64,000 nucleotides of DNA, taken from contig VFFE01007638.1 of the NCBI GenBank assembly GCA_008921705.1, positions 2,723,789 to 2,787,788 of the forward strand, in the 5' to 3' direction. A program made the translations under genes and the position numbers. Shown here one piece after another: positions 35,884 to 46,503 of the stretch (position 1 is the stretch's first letter; every line of letters begins with the position of its first letter). This DNA is from Burhinus oedicnemus (Eukaryota; Chordata; Aves; Charadriiformes; Burhinidae). The notes under the pieces were generated by a model. It worked only from the letters and a program-made list of their open reading frames with translations, had not been told where the DNA came from and did no database searches.

Positions 35884-38800
35884 GGGCGGGACAGGACAGA
35901 CAACAACTGAGGGAGGGGGAAGGAGGAGGAACAAAATACTGTTTTCGAGCTGGTGAAATTATGCGGGACAAATTTGTCAAGAAAAGCTGCTCAGCTCCTT
36001 CATAAGCATTTTGCTGCACTCATTAAAATAAGCTTTCTTTCAAGGTCAGTTGGAAAAGACCATTTAGAAAAGGATGGCATCCTGGGGCATCCTATGCAGC
36101 CACATGGCAAAAGGGCTGACCCCTGGTTCTTATCTGCTGTACACCAAAATAAATAATGAGCAACTCCGCTAAGTGGTATAAAGGAATGAAGAATCAGGTC
36201 TTTAATGTACTGCTAGGAGATAGGCAGTAAAAGTGGCATTTTGGACATCAACATAGTAATATAGTATTTCTATAACAGCATATATAAAGACAACTTTTCT
36301 ATTTAGAGTTTTTTAACTAACTTTTGTGCTAATCAGGATCTGTATTTGTGTTGGTCAAAGCCATAACTGAAACACATAACAGACATGTTCAACCTTTAGC
36401 TTACTAGCTCTGTCTGATAGCAAAATCCACCCAGCAACTGAGAAAAACATTCAAGTGGTTCAGCCTGTGCTGAACCCCAAATGTCTTCTGCTTTGCTGGT
36501 AGCTCTACCCAATCGAGACTTTTAAAGCTAGCTTGAGGTATGTCTACATGATCAGCAATCACAGCAAGAGATGCAGTGAAATACAGCCCCACTCAGCTCC
36601 ATGCATAAGCGATTACCCTTTAAAAGATGACATCAGTTGCAAACAGATGTTATCTCCACATGCACTCCACCTCTGGATTTTACTAATCTAAAGAGTTCAG
36701 ACCTTCAGATCACAGCCAGGGCCAAAATATATAGAGATTTCAAATCAAGCTATCACAGCAAGGCTTTTGGCATTATTAACATTTCATGGCACTCAGGAAG
36801 AGAGACATGAATGTTGTTTAAGTAAGGAAACCTGAAAGACAAACTCAATTTTCTGTCTTTATCAGAACACAATCCTTTAGCGTTGTCTTTAAAACTTTTT
36901 ATCTGGCATATTTTAGTCCTGTCCGGAGGGAAGGGAAACAGAGGGAAACAGAATGGCCAAAATGTTAGGATATTTTATGTAAAACATTAAAGTCTTACAA
37001 AGAGTAATGGTGTATTCAGTGATGAGCTCTATAGTGACATAGCCACAGAAATTACCGTGGTCTATCTTCAACTAAGGTGAACAGAAATATCCCCAGGAAC
37101 ATAAAATAAATATAATCCACAGAATTTTCTGTCAATCCTTTTGTTAGAACAGCTGGAATTAACAAAGAATTGCTATCTGTACTGATCAATGAAACCATAG
37201 AGATTTACCCGGTTATCCCTCAGATTTCATATCAGAATATTACATGTGTATGACTGGACTAAAAGGCAAGGCCACCTTCACCTGAGGACCTGGCTCATTG
37301 TTTGGCAGATGTTCCTAGCCAATCTATTTTATGATTTATATTGCTAAGAAGAAATTTATTCATTCAAGTTAGCCACAAATCTGGAAGATGTTCACATCTC
37401 TGAGCCTGAACAGCGCAACTAACAGTATATGACTGGTATACAAACCACACTTGATAGTCCTATACGCTGTAATATAATTAGCAATGGAGTTTCCCTATAT
37501 CCAATTTGCAGTCAACCAGCTTCAAACTGTGCAGCAGTAGGGATGACTATGTGACAGGAACTTGCCTAAATCATGTAATGATTTTTTCTGTCACCCAGCA
37601 ACCCATCTCCTTCATATCTTTATGGTGAGTATCCTTGATAAGTCAAAGATTAAGAGGATCCCTGAGGAAAGGGACATGTCTTCTGTGAAGCGCAGATACA
37701 GAGAAAACTATTTATCAAGTTTGTAAGATCCTTACACTGCAATGGTGCACACATCCAGTCACCTCCTGGAGATGCTTGGGTCTTTGCATTGTTAAGTGGC
37801 TGCAGAATGTGTAGAGTCATCTTTTGAGTTTAAAGTCATTCTTTTCCATTTTGACCTCAGGGGAGCCTCCAGAGAGTATTGCTATCCTACCTACGCTGGA
37901 CTTGGCTCTGAGGAGAAGGGAATAAGCCCAGAACAGGTTGCTTTGGAGAGCAACATGGAATGGGCCAAGTAAGGGAACAGAAATGCTGGGAAGCACATGA
38001 AGTTTGAGCCTGCACACTTGAAGAAGACTGCAATAACATAATACGTAACGAAAAAAAAGATTGGGAAGGTCACATAAGACAATTTTTACCAGTTGTAGGA
38101 CCTAGATTTACTGAGCCTTTTCACCCTGTTGTAGTAGCTGCCACTGACACAGAAATGTGATGAGAAAGATAAGAAAATGCATCCATCCATGAACATGCAG
38201 GATACCAGGAACCTCAAGTGGAAAAGCTTTCAGAGCTTTGGTCTCTCTTTGCCTGAATTCACGTCAAGGATACATAAAGAAACGTCACTTACTACAAGGG
38301 GAGCATTCACTTAGTATCAGACAAAATAGTCCTAATCCTACATAGGAGCAACAGAGAAAATGGAAGAAAATATGTGGGACAGTCTCAAAGAGCCTACCAA
38401 TGCCTTCCAAATGCATGGATTCCTGCTGGTCAGAAAACTGGACCAGTTGTTGGATTGTTTTCGTCTTTCTTTGAAAAACTTTTTAAAAATACCTTTCTCT
38501 TCCCCCAGACCTTCAGGAATTTCAGGTACAGGGGGGTTCTTTAAAATAAAATATCAATGTTTTCCATGGGAAGTAAACATTTTTCATTAAAGTTTTATCC
38601 AGTGACAGTTGTCTATTGAAAGTGCCTATAATTTTCACAGAAAAAAACCCAGAAAGTGGATTTGTTTGAATTGCTGTTGCTTTGCATCCAATTTTCAAAC
38701 CCCATATATTTTCAAACGCTCTAGGTTTGGGACTGGTGTCTTATCTCTGGATCACAAAAGTACACATCCCAAGGGTAGATCTGCTGTCTGCCACTCTTTC

Positions 38801-40979
38801 TAAGAAGCAAGACCCCAGAATACAGCCACCTCAAACAGCTGGATCATAGATAGTCTGCAAGACTTCATTCCTGGGACCACTGCAATGTATCCCTTTAGTC
38901 CTTAGTCCCGTAGAAAAGGAAAAAAAAATAACTTTGTGAATGTGATTTTTGTCAGTGTGCAGGCACACACCTTATTATTCATAAGCACGAAGATTATAGT
39001 TGCCTGACTTATGGTCCCCACGCCAGCCTGCAGGCAGCATAACCCTGTGGTGTTGCTCCTGGCAACAAACAATTTTAAAAGTAAACCACTGATCTGCTGT
39101 GCTACTGCCCAGACTGACAGGCAGAGCAAAGTATAATGTCACTAGCAGTGTGGTTACTTGCTCAGCATTGCTGCCTGTGGGCCCAGTCAGGGTCGATGGC
39201 CATTGCGTTCCTGTTTTGCATATTGGCTATAAATATTACAATATAAATTGTCCATGACACTTGGAGCTGTGCTGTGATATATAGATGTGCTCAGGTGGAC
39301 AAAACACATGACATTAATTCAGCTTATAAAATAGAGTTACAAAGAGTAAAGAAAAAAAAGGTCTGAAAACTATAACTCATATGTATAGTTTTATATGTAC
39401 CATGTAAGTGCCCATGTGAGAAACCACAGAGCCTTGTAACAAACGCAATTTATTATTCACATTTGATTGCTTTTCTGGAATTCTGGTCGTTATCCATCTT
39501 CCCTGGGATTACCTCTTCATGTTTCGAACTCTACCCAGCTTTCAACAAATGGCTTAAGAACACGTTTTCCAGCTTCCCCTTCATATGTGGGTTTTATTCC
39601 ATATAACTACACGTTCTTGAGGTCTGGGATGAGTAATATTAGTTCTGGAACAGTTGCAGGTATAAAATCCAACACTGTACAACTCATCCAGGCTGCAAAT
39701 GCAAGCTCTATCCCACCAGAAAACCAGGAATTACAATCAGAAAAGATCTAAGCCTCTTTTTTTTCTATTTCCAGTGCTGTATTTTAGGTATAAGCTAAAG
39801 AATATAAAAAATCAGATTCTATTTTGTATGGAAAAAACTAGCATCTTTTAAATAATTACTAGAAAGTCTTTGAAACCTGTTTGGCTGGTTACCTGGGTAG
39901 TAGGCAAGTCTGCTCAGATACTTAGTCTGTGTTGCAACATTTGGCAGTTGTTAAAAAAAGAGAAGCGCACAGAAAAACGTCATTATACCACTGTGTAATT
40001 TCACAGTGCAATCACACTTCAGATACCTCGCGGAGCTCTTGTCATCCCATTTCCAGATCAGTTTAACAGAGCTGTGAAAGGTAGTGAGAAGGGCAATAGG
40101 GATCATCGGAACGATGAAGTAGCTCCCATATTAAGGGTCACTCCTGTAGACTATGACTCTTTATCCTGGAGAAAAGCATATCTAGGAGGATATGACAAAG
40201 GTCTGCAAAGTCCTAAGTACTATGGAGCAGGTGAAATGGGTCACGATTCTTATTATTTCTCATAATCTAAGAACTAAAGTGTTCCCAGTGAATTTACCCA
40301 GAGCAGTTTTAAAAGCGAGCAGAAGGAAGTTGGTTTTTATATGGCACAGAGTCAGGCTATCACTGGCAGTCTGTGGTGGGAATCACCCACAGGAAAAAGG
40401 GTTTAGCAAGCACTTGACTGAGTGAGCATGGGATAAGGTGGCATCACTATACAATCATCTGCATGCAACCCTCATCTCCAAAACCCCAAAGAAGCTGATT
40501 TCTGGGAGCTGAGGAGTACAGCAAATTCAAGGTCACTCTGTTCGCGTCCTTCTCCTGTCACCTTTTTCCTCAGCATCCGCCATTAGGGGAGAGATTTCCA
40601 GACTGACCCAAACAGCAGCATTTAAAACAGAATGTATATGCTCTTGAACACTGGTAAGATTATTTTGCTGCAGAGTGTCTGAACACAGAGGGAAAATAAC
40701 CCAGCAACCACTCTGGAGGGCAGAGGCCTCTTTTAAGCTCTTGGTCCTTTCTGCCAAGCCCCTGTGGACAGCTTGGCCGTGTAAGGCATTTAAGAGGGCG
40801 CTGGAGATTTATATTTGCGCACCTGCATCGCTCCCAAAGAACACGGGATACATATGCACAGAGTACACATACGCAGCACTCCTTTGGGATGAGCTGGTGA
40901 GCAGATTCCAGCTTGGCCAGCCTGAAAAATTTATATTTTATCTCACCATCCTATAAAAATACATAAAACAGGGCAGGTG
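35884..40979. other. Non-coding sequence, no gene seen
   Basis: AT-rich unique DNA with scattered short open frames and no recognised domain. A pyrimidine tract plus CAG at 38495-38508, and another ending at about 39772, resemble splice acceptors but lead to no useful open frame. No repeat family is recognised. Confidence 0.5.
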
Positions 40980-41345
40980 CAGGAGGGGAGGGAGAGGAAG
41001 GGGCAGGGTTTCACTCCCCGCTGACAACCCGGACAGGCGCCTTTGTGGCAATACTGCACAACAGCTTGCCAGAAAACACAGAGAGCTGCGGATTTGGGAA
41101 TGGCTTGTTTTGCTGGCCAGGCTGCCGGGAGGGCTCCTGCTTCCTCTGCTCAGAGGGCAAAGTTGGTCCGTGCTTTGCCCTGCTCCTCCCTCCCAGAGTA
41201 ATTTCGTGGGGCCCGTGTGTGCTGTAAATTCGGTAAAGCAGGCGGGCTGGCAAGGGTGGGTAACCAGACAGAGGTACACACAAACACAGTGGGTCGATGG
41301 CTCCTATTGCTCCTCGTTTTCCAAAAAAGTCAGTGGAGACCGGTT
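40980..41345. promoter_or_regulatory. GC- and CpG-enriched segment
   Basis: Against CpG-poor flanks this piece has repeated CpG, for example CCCGCTGACAACCCGGACAG, GAGCTGCGGATT, GGCTGCCGGGAGG and AATTTCGTGGGGCCCGTG. Open frames run on both strands as a by-product of GC content (minus 40938-41279). It could be a small unmethylated regulatory element, but it is weaker than the block at 62.6-63.85 kb. Confidence 0.3.
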
Positions 41346-41858
41346 AAAATAAAACTGACATGATGGTGAAATAGCGATTACCCTGTTTTCTCCCAGCATT
41401 CCTAGAAACGCAGCTCGTAAAACACACTGAATCATATAAAAGTCTTCAAGGATTCAGCAAGAGACAGAAAAATTAATCTTTTCTTCATTGGCATCTATTT
41501 TTGCTATAATGATGAAACCATACTCCTTCAGTTCTTCTGAAAGTTAAAGACACTTATTCAAAGAGGACCTGACTCTGCAATCCAGTCATGTTGAGTAACG
41601 TTTCAAGGGGATTTCGCCGTGACAGCTTGCACAAAAATATATTGTTTTCCTACGAATCAGGCCAGCAGAAAGGGTCTTTCAGCTTTTGTCCCTGCTGTTG
41701 TAATTTTCAAGCTGGCAATCAGGAGCAATATGAAGTGTCAAGTAAAATATTTTGTATCCCTTATTCAACAGTCTTCTAGAAAGTGCATGCCATGCCAGCT
41801 TAGGGGACCCATTTCTTAGAGTAACAAAAGGGTTACAACAATACACTGTACTTCCACC

Positions 41859-41877
41859 AAAAAAAAAAAAGAAAAAA
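41859..41877. repeat. A-rich tract (A12-G-A6)
   Basis: Simple A-rich homopolymer tract. No insertion is recognised upstream. Confidence 0.8.
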
Positions 41878-42239
41878 GCGAACGCAGGGCACACTGCTGT
41901 TAGACTGTCGGGGAAGCAGAAAGCTGAGAAGTTGCACAGCACAAAACTGCTCAAATTACTCTTTTCAAAATCTGTCTTCTACTGCTAACACCACCACCCC
42001 CCTGTCCCCCCCAGCCCACAAAAAATACATGTCATTGCATAAAGGGCTCCTCTTTGCAGGTCAGGTGGAGATGCAACCTGGTGTTCCCTGATAGTCCGTT
42101 TAAGAAATGTTGTCATAGGTAAGAAAGCTTTCTCCTTAGCTCTTTTTAAAAACTAAATAACATTACACCCTAAAAGCAGAAACAACCTTTACACTGGTGC
42201 ACAGGTGTCCTGAATGGGGGTTATTTCTTCTAAAACATC

Positions 42240-42530
42240 CCATAAACCACACTACCTTTTCCCATGGCGCTCCGAGGAGGCATCTCAGGGGCCACCTCTT
42301 GCAGAAGGGAACCAGGAAGGTTTCAGCTGCTTTTAACCAGGGTGGTGGCGGTGGCAGTAGAGGTACCACAGCTCGGGGGACAAGGGGAGAGATCGCAGGG
42401 TTCAGAGAAAGAAAGGGCCACAACTGCGGCGAAGGAGAGAGCGCTGCTGCTCTGCTCGGCTCTCCTGGGAAAGCCAAATTTATGGCTGCTCACCTCAGCC
42501 CCACAGGGAGAAAATAAAAAGTTCAAAGCA
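42240..42530. promoter_or_regulatory. GC-rich segment, possible regulatory element
   Basis: This short GC-rich block contains GGTGGTGGCGGTGGCAGTAG, CTGCGGCGAAGGAGAGAGCG and several more CpG. It supports overlapping open frames on both strands (plus 42264-42803 and minus 42163-42477). They have no domain and overlap extensively, so composition explains them better than coding. A role as a promoter or enhancer is only inferred. Confidence 0.25.
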
Positions 42531-43091
42531 CAGCACAGCAATAAAAGCGCTTTTTTTTTCAGACAACATATTTCCTTATGCGCTCTGCAGCATCTAGCTC
42601 TGTCTTCTTTAATGTCATTGGTGTTTGTCGCTATAAAATTCCTCATCACGAGCCTTTTAATGCAAGATAGACTTTTCTACAAAATCAGTAATAGTTACTG
42701 TTCACCTCATAAATACATGAAGCAACTGATATTTTATGGTGCTATCCATGCCTCATCAAGCATTAATGTATTCCTTGTAAACACATATTCTTTATTTGGT
42801 TAGGACAATAACAGTGCCACGTGCCAGACTTACCATTAAATCCCAGTTCTCCTATTTGTAATGGGCTGTAACAGCTGTTTTATCCTCAAAGAATATCCTT
42901 CATTCCATTTTCTACGCTAAACACCCAAAAATCCTGCATTATTGATCTGTACCAGTTTTCCCTCATTGCCTTTCAAATTACCACACAGAAAGCACTTTGC
43001 TACAGACACATGAATAGCTGTTGGGAGGTGAGTGATTTATATCCTGGCACAAAAATGACTGAGAATCACATCAATGATTTAAAATGTAGCC
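42531..43091. other. Non-coding AT-rich sequence
   Basis: AT-rich stretch with no gene or repeat recognised. Confidence 0.5.
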
Positions 43092-43130
43092 GGGGGGGGT
43101 GGGGGGACACCACACAAAAAACCCCCCACC
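43092..43130. repeat. G-rich hairpin with 9-bp stem
   Basis: G8-T-G6 (43092-43106) is followed by CCCCCCACC (43122-43130). GGTGGGGGG at 43098-43106 is perfectly complementary to the latter, with a 15-base loop. The G runs could alternatively form a G-quadruplex on the plus strand. A structure this GC-rich is prone to polymerase error. Confidence 0.8.
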
Positions 43131-43974
43131 ACAACTCATAAATTACAAACATATCATTATAAAACTCCCCCAGACTATAAAAGATCTTGCACTTTAGCAG
43201 CCTGCACCAGGGCCATTTCAAGAGCTGGATGTGCCACCTCTGCTGAGGGAAGCCACCAGGACAGCAGAGCCCCATGCTCTCATGCCAAGGGCAGGGTGGG
43301 CCGCTGCCAAGGTTAGGCTTGAAGACGTACCTGTCCGGGGATGGTTTTAATAGCCACAACGATTCTCCGTGTAAATGCCACCTTAGCCACGGGCGTGCTT
43401 CGTTAAAGCTTCAGGAGGGCTTCAGGAAACACTTGATTTCCATCACGTGGCAATGCTGGACTGATTGCCAGAGCTGAAACCAGGTCATGAGCTCTCTACA
43501 ACTGCCTCGGGTTTTTTTAAGTTGTTTCACATGTTATGAAGTCAGACCAGAAGAAACCAAATTAATTATAGTTCCGCTAGTTTCCTTTAATTCTGTTCTT
43601 TTAAGAATAACCACATCTTATATTCCAGAAACTACTGTGTTTAGCTCATCCAGGGGTCTAATAAACATATGTTCTCTTCTAATAGCCTACCGACAAGACT
43701 GATAAATCAGCCAGCAACTTTAGATCTGGCACAAGCTCCTGACCTGTTCACATGAAACCTTGTGTAGCTTGGCTTAGAGCACAGTTTACTTCCAATCTGC
43801 TTTCTAGAAAGCTGGTCACCGCCTGGAATTGGAAGCTCAACATTATAAAACCTTGTCGCTAATACACATAAGCCACCAAATCAATCGGCATACACCATCC
43901 TGTCTGTACATACCTGTGCTGTACGTCACCATGTGGGTGAGACAAAGCTACAATGTGCTGTCAGGCAGGGAGGA
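43131..43974. other. Non-coding sequence, slight CpG enrichment at 43324-43410
   Basis: No gene recognised. The segment around 43324-43410 (GAAGACGTACCTGTCCGGGG, CCACGGGCGTGCTTCG) holds more CpG than its flanks, which may hint at a regulatory piece. Confidence 0.4.
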
Positions 43975-44330
43975 GGTCCCTTTCTGTGCTTTTATTAGGT
44001 GTAATTGAATAAAGCTTCAACTGCAATTGAGAAGCTGGAACTCAAATAAAAATGACTGCTATCACAAATCAAGCAAATAGATATTTCCCCTAATATTATT
44101 AGTTGGATTCAGCTCAGCACAATAAGTCTGCAATAAATATAATCAAAGATTACACAGAGAATGTCTGCTCATAAACCGCACTGTAATTTATTTTTTTAAT
44201 GTTTTCTTACAAAATTGTGGGTTTCTACCTGCAGTAGTTTGATTAAGCGGTATATGCATTTACCAACAGTGACATCACATTTCATGTCTAGACAGCTTTT
44301 CGGACATCAGGTGAGATGTTTCTCTTTCGC
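43975..44330. promoter_or_regulatory. Candidate conserved enhancer, AT-rich
   Basis: This is a dense cluster of developmental transcription-factor-like sites. It has TTAGGTGTAATTGAATAAAG and CTGCAATTGAG (homeodomain-type ATT cores), CAATAAATATAATC (HOX/CDX-like), AATCAAAGATTA (TCF/LEF core ATCAAAG at 44142-44148), and AAACCGCACTG (RUNX-type ACCGCA). The composition, AT-rich but not simple-sequence, resembles vertebrate conserved non-coding elements. No alignment was possible; this is inference from motifs. Confidence 0.35.
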
Positions 44331-44640
44331 ATGCTTTTATGATTCAGAAAAGAGTCTGTGTTTACTCCATTAGTGCTTTCAGCCAAGATGTTAATTGATT
44401 TTCAGTGGTTACTCAGTTCATTTTCTGATTCCTTCTTTGACTGTACAGACCCAAACAGCAATATTTGTTCTACTGTGGGTGATTTACAGATAAAAATTTT
44501 ATTGACCTTGTTTGTCAAACCCATTTTCCTCTGAATTTATGTCATGCTGATTTTACCACTAATTCATATTAGATGAACTTCCACATAGAAACTATCGGCT
44601 CTTAAACAAGTTTTCTTTCCACTTAGATGAATTATACACT

Positions 44641-44714
44641 ACATAGGATAACTCCATCCTATGTAATATGCAGCATTACATATTGCAATATGTGATTACA
44701 TGTTGTGATATGTA
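44641..44714. repeat. Palindrome cluster with 20-bp tandem unit
   Basis: ACATAGGAT (44641-44649) pairs perfectly with ATCCTATGT (44656-44664) across six bases. Directly after, ACATATTGCAATATGT (44678-44693) is a perfect 16-bp palindrome. It forms part of a 20-bp unit ATTACATATTGCAATATGTG (44675-44694), repeated imperfectly as ATTACATGTTGTGATATGTA (44695-44714). It could be the remnant of a small inverted-repeat transposon or a cruciform-prone site. Confidence 0.75.
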
Positions 44715-45059
44715 ATTATGCAATAACGTGCTAAATATGTACCATTGTGAGACTGCTAAAAAAGCCAGTGTTACCGGAAAAAGTGTTCTCAGTTCTTGGG
44801 TAAGGGGCAGGATCTGGAGGGTCATAGCTGTAGGTGGAAATCTATTCAGGTGCAGCTTAGTCCTACTCACTTACTACATGCTCCTGAACACCATGGTCAG
44901 GCCATCTCTGCCTCATGTTGCTCATCTCCCTTGGCCATCCTTCCCACTCACTACAGGGAAAAATGGTTTCTTCTACTCTTATTCAAAAGAAATCTTAATT
45001 TTCTCTATTGTCCCTCACTCTAACCATAAACCAGCTTCCTGTCTTCACACTAACCACAG

Positions 45060-45822
45060 CATAGGATCATAGAATGGTTTGGGTTGGAAGACACCTTTAA
45101 AGGTCATCTAGTCCAACCCCCCTGCAATGAGCAGGGACATCTTCAACTACATCAGGTTGCTCAGAGCCCTGTCCAACCTGACCTTGAATATTTCTAGGGA
45201 TGGGGCATCTACCACCTCTCTGGGCAACCTGTGCCGGGGTTTCACCACCCTCAGTATAAAAAATTTCTTCCTTATATCTAATCTAAATCTTCCCTCTTTT
45301 AGTTTAAAGCCATTACCCCTTGTCCTATCTCAACAGGCCCTGCTAAAATGTCTGTTCCCATCTTTCCTGTAGGCCCCCTTTAAGTACTGGAAGGCCACAA
45401 TAAGGTGTCCCCAGAGCCTTCTCTTCTCCAGGCTGAACAACCCCAACTCTCTCAGCCTGTCCTCATAGAAGAGGTGTTCCATCCCTCTGGTCATTTTTGT
45501 GGCCCTCCTCTGGACCTGCTCCAACAGGTCCATGTCTTCCCTGTGCTGAGGGCTCCAGAGCTGGACACAGTACTCCAGGTAGGGTCTCACAAGAGTGGAG
45601 TGGAGGGGCAGAATTACCTCCCTCGACCTGCTGGCCACGCTTCTTTTGATGCAGCCCAGGGTGCAGTTGACTTTCTGGGCTGCAAGTGCACATTGTCGGC
45701 TCACATCCAGCTTTTCATCCACCAGTACCCCCAAGTCCTTCTTGGCAAAGCTGCTCTCAATCCCTTCATCCCCCAGCCTTTTGAACCTTATGAGGTTCAA
45801 CAGGCATCTCCAGCTTGAGGTG
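45060..45822 (-). mobile_element. CR1 LINE, 5'-truncated, internally deleted
   Basis: On the minus strand this is the 3' part of CR1 ORF2 plus its 3' UTR. The plus-strand left edge ATAGGATCATAGAATGG is a mutated pair of the terminal octamers. One frame carries [63 protein letters not shown] and [11 protein letters not shown]. It is interrupted by an in-frame TGA at about 45330, after FSRAC, and then continues as CR1 sequence. At the 5' side NLIRF is joined directly to RLGDE. In intact CR1 these are separated by about 25-30 residues, so an in-frame internal deletion is likely. The junction leaves the palindrome TTGAACCTTATGAGGTTCAA (45781-45800). The copy is dead. It is close in type to the copy at 5.33 kb. 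Confidence 0.95.
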
Positions 45823-46436
45823 TTGCTGATAAAATAACTCGAGATGCACCTATCTGATTTCATGGAGGAAATTGCACCAGCAAATTTTGTTATTGAGTTC
45901 AGATGTGGGGCCAGCTGAGACTGAGCTTGTCCTGATTCAATTCCAGTTCAAGTTCAATAAAACTTCAAAATAAAGGCTCAGGTTCAGGGTCAGTCCTGAT
46001 GCCTGAAGCAGTTGGTAAGGGTTTTTAGCTTGGTGTTGACTCAGCCCCTTGATCTTAAAACCCACTTCTACTGAGGAAGACAGTTCTGTGCCCTGCTTTT
46101 GGGGCATGGGGTGGGTTTTTTATGATTGTGAAATTTCAGCTGCTAAGGTGTTGAGAATACTATGGGACCTTAGTACTGGTGACTTTGTGCCATTGTGAGT
46201 TTAGACAGATTATTATCCCGTCCTTTATTCAGGTAAACCCTTATATTAATTTGCTAAATTATAACAATGAATGAGATTTGTTTGTTATAAAGGAAAGAAA
46301 AGAGAAGCCAGAAGCCGCTGGTGGGTACTTTCTGAACAAACAACATTCGGAAACCCTTAGAATAAACCATATATTCAGTGAATGCAATGCAGGAAATCAA
46401 TTGTACCGAAGACTGCTTTATGGTGTTAGGCGTTGA
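45823..46436. other. Non-coding sequence
   Basis: No gene or repeat recognised. Confidence 0.45.
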
Positions 46437-46503
46437 AATTATGGCTCTGTTAAAGTCAATGATTGTTTTGCCATTAACTTCAAGTGGGCTGGGATTTCAT
46501 CTC
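46437..46503. mobile_element. Ancient palindromic amniote repeat, fragment
   Basis: TTAAAGTCAATGATTGTTTT and GCCATTAACTTCAAGTGGGC lead into TGGGATTTCAT. From memory this follows the arrangement CCATTGAAGTCAATGGCAAAACTCCCATTGACTTCAATGGGGCCAGGATTTCA of an old palindromic repeat that is abundant in turtles and crocodilians. It is the clearest of the five similar fragments in the window. Confidence 0.5.

Noticed and set aside
42264..42803. 179-codon open frame, the longest in the window
   Set aside because: Its first half lies in a GC-rich block where all frames are open, including on the minus strand (42163-42477). The second half is AT-rich and random in character. No known fold or motif.
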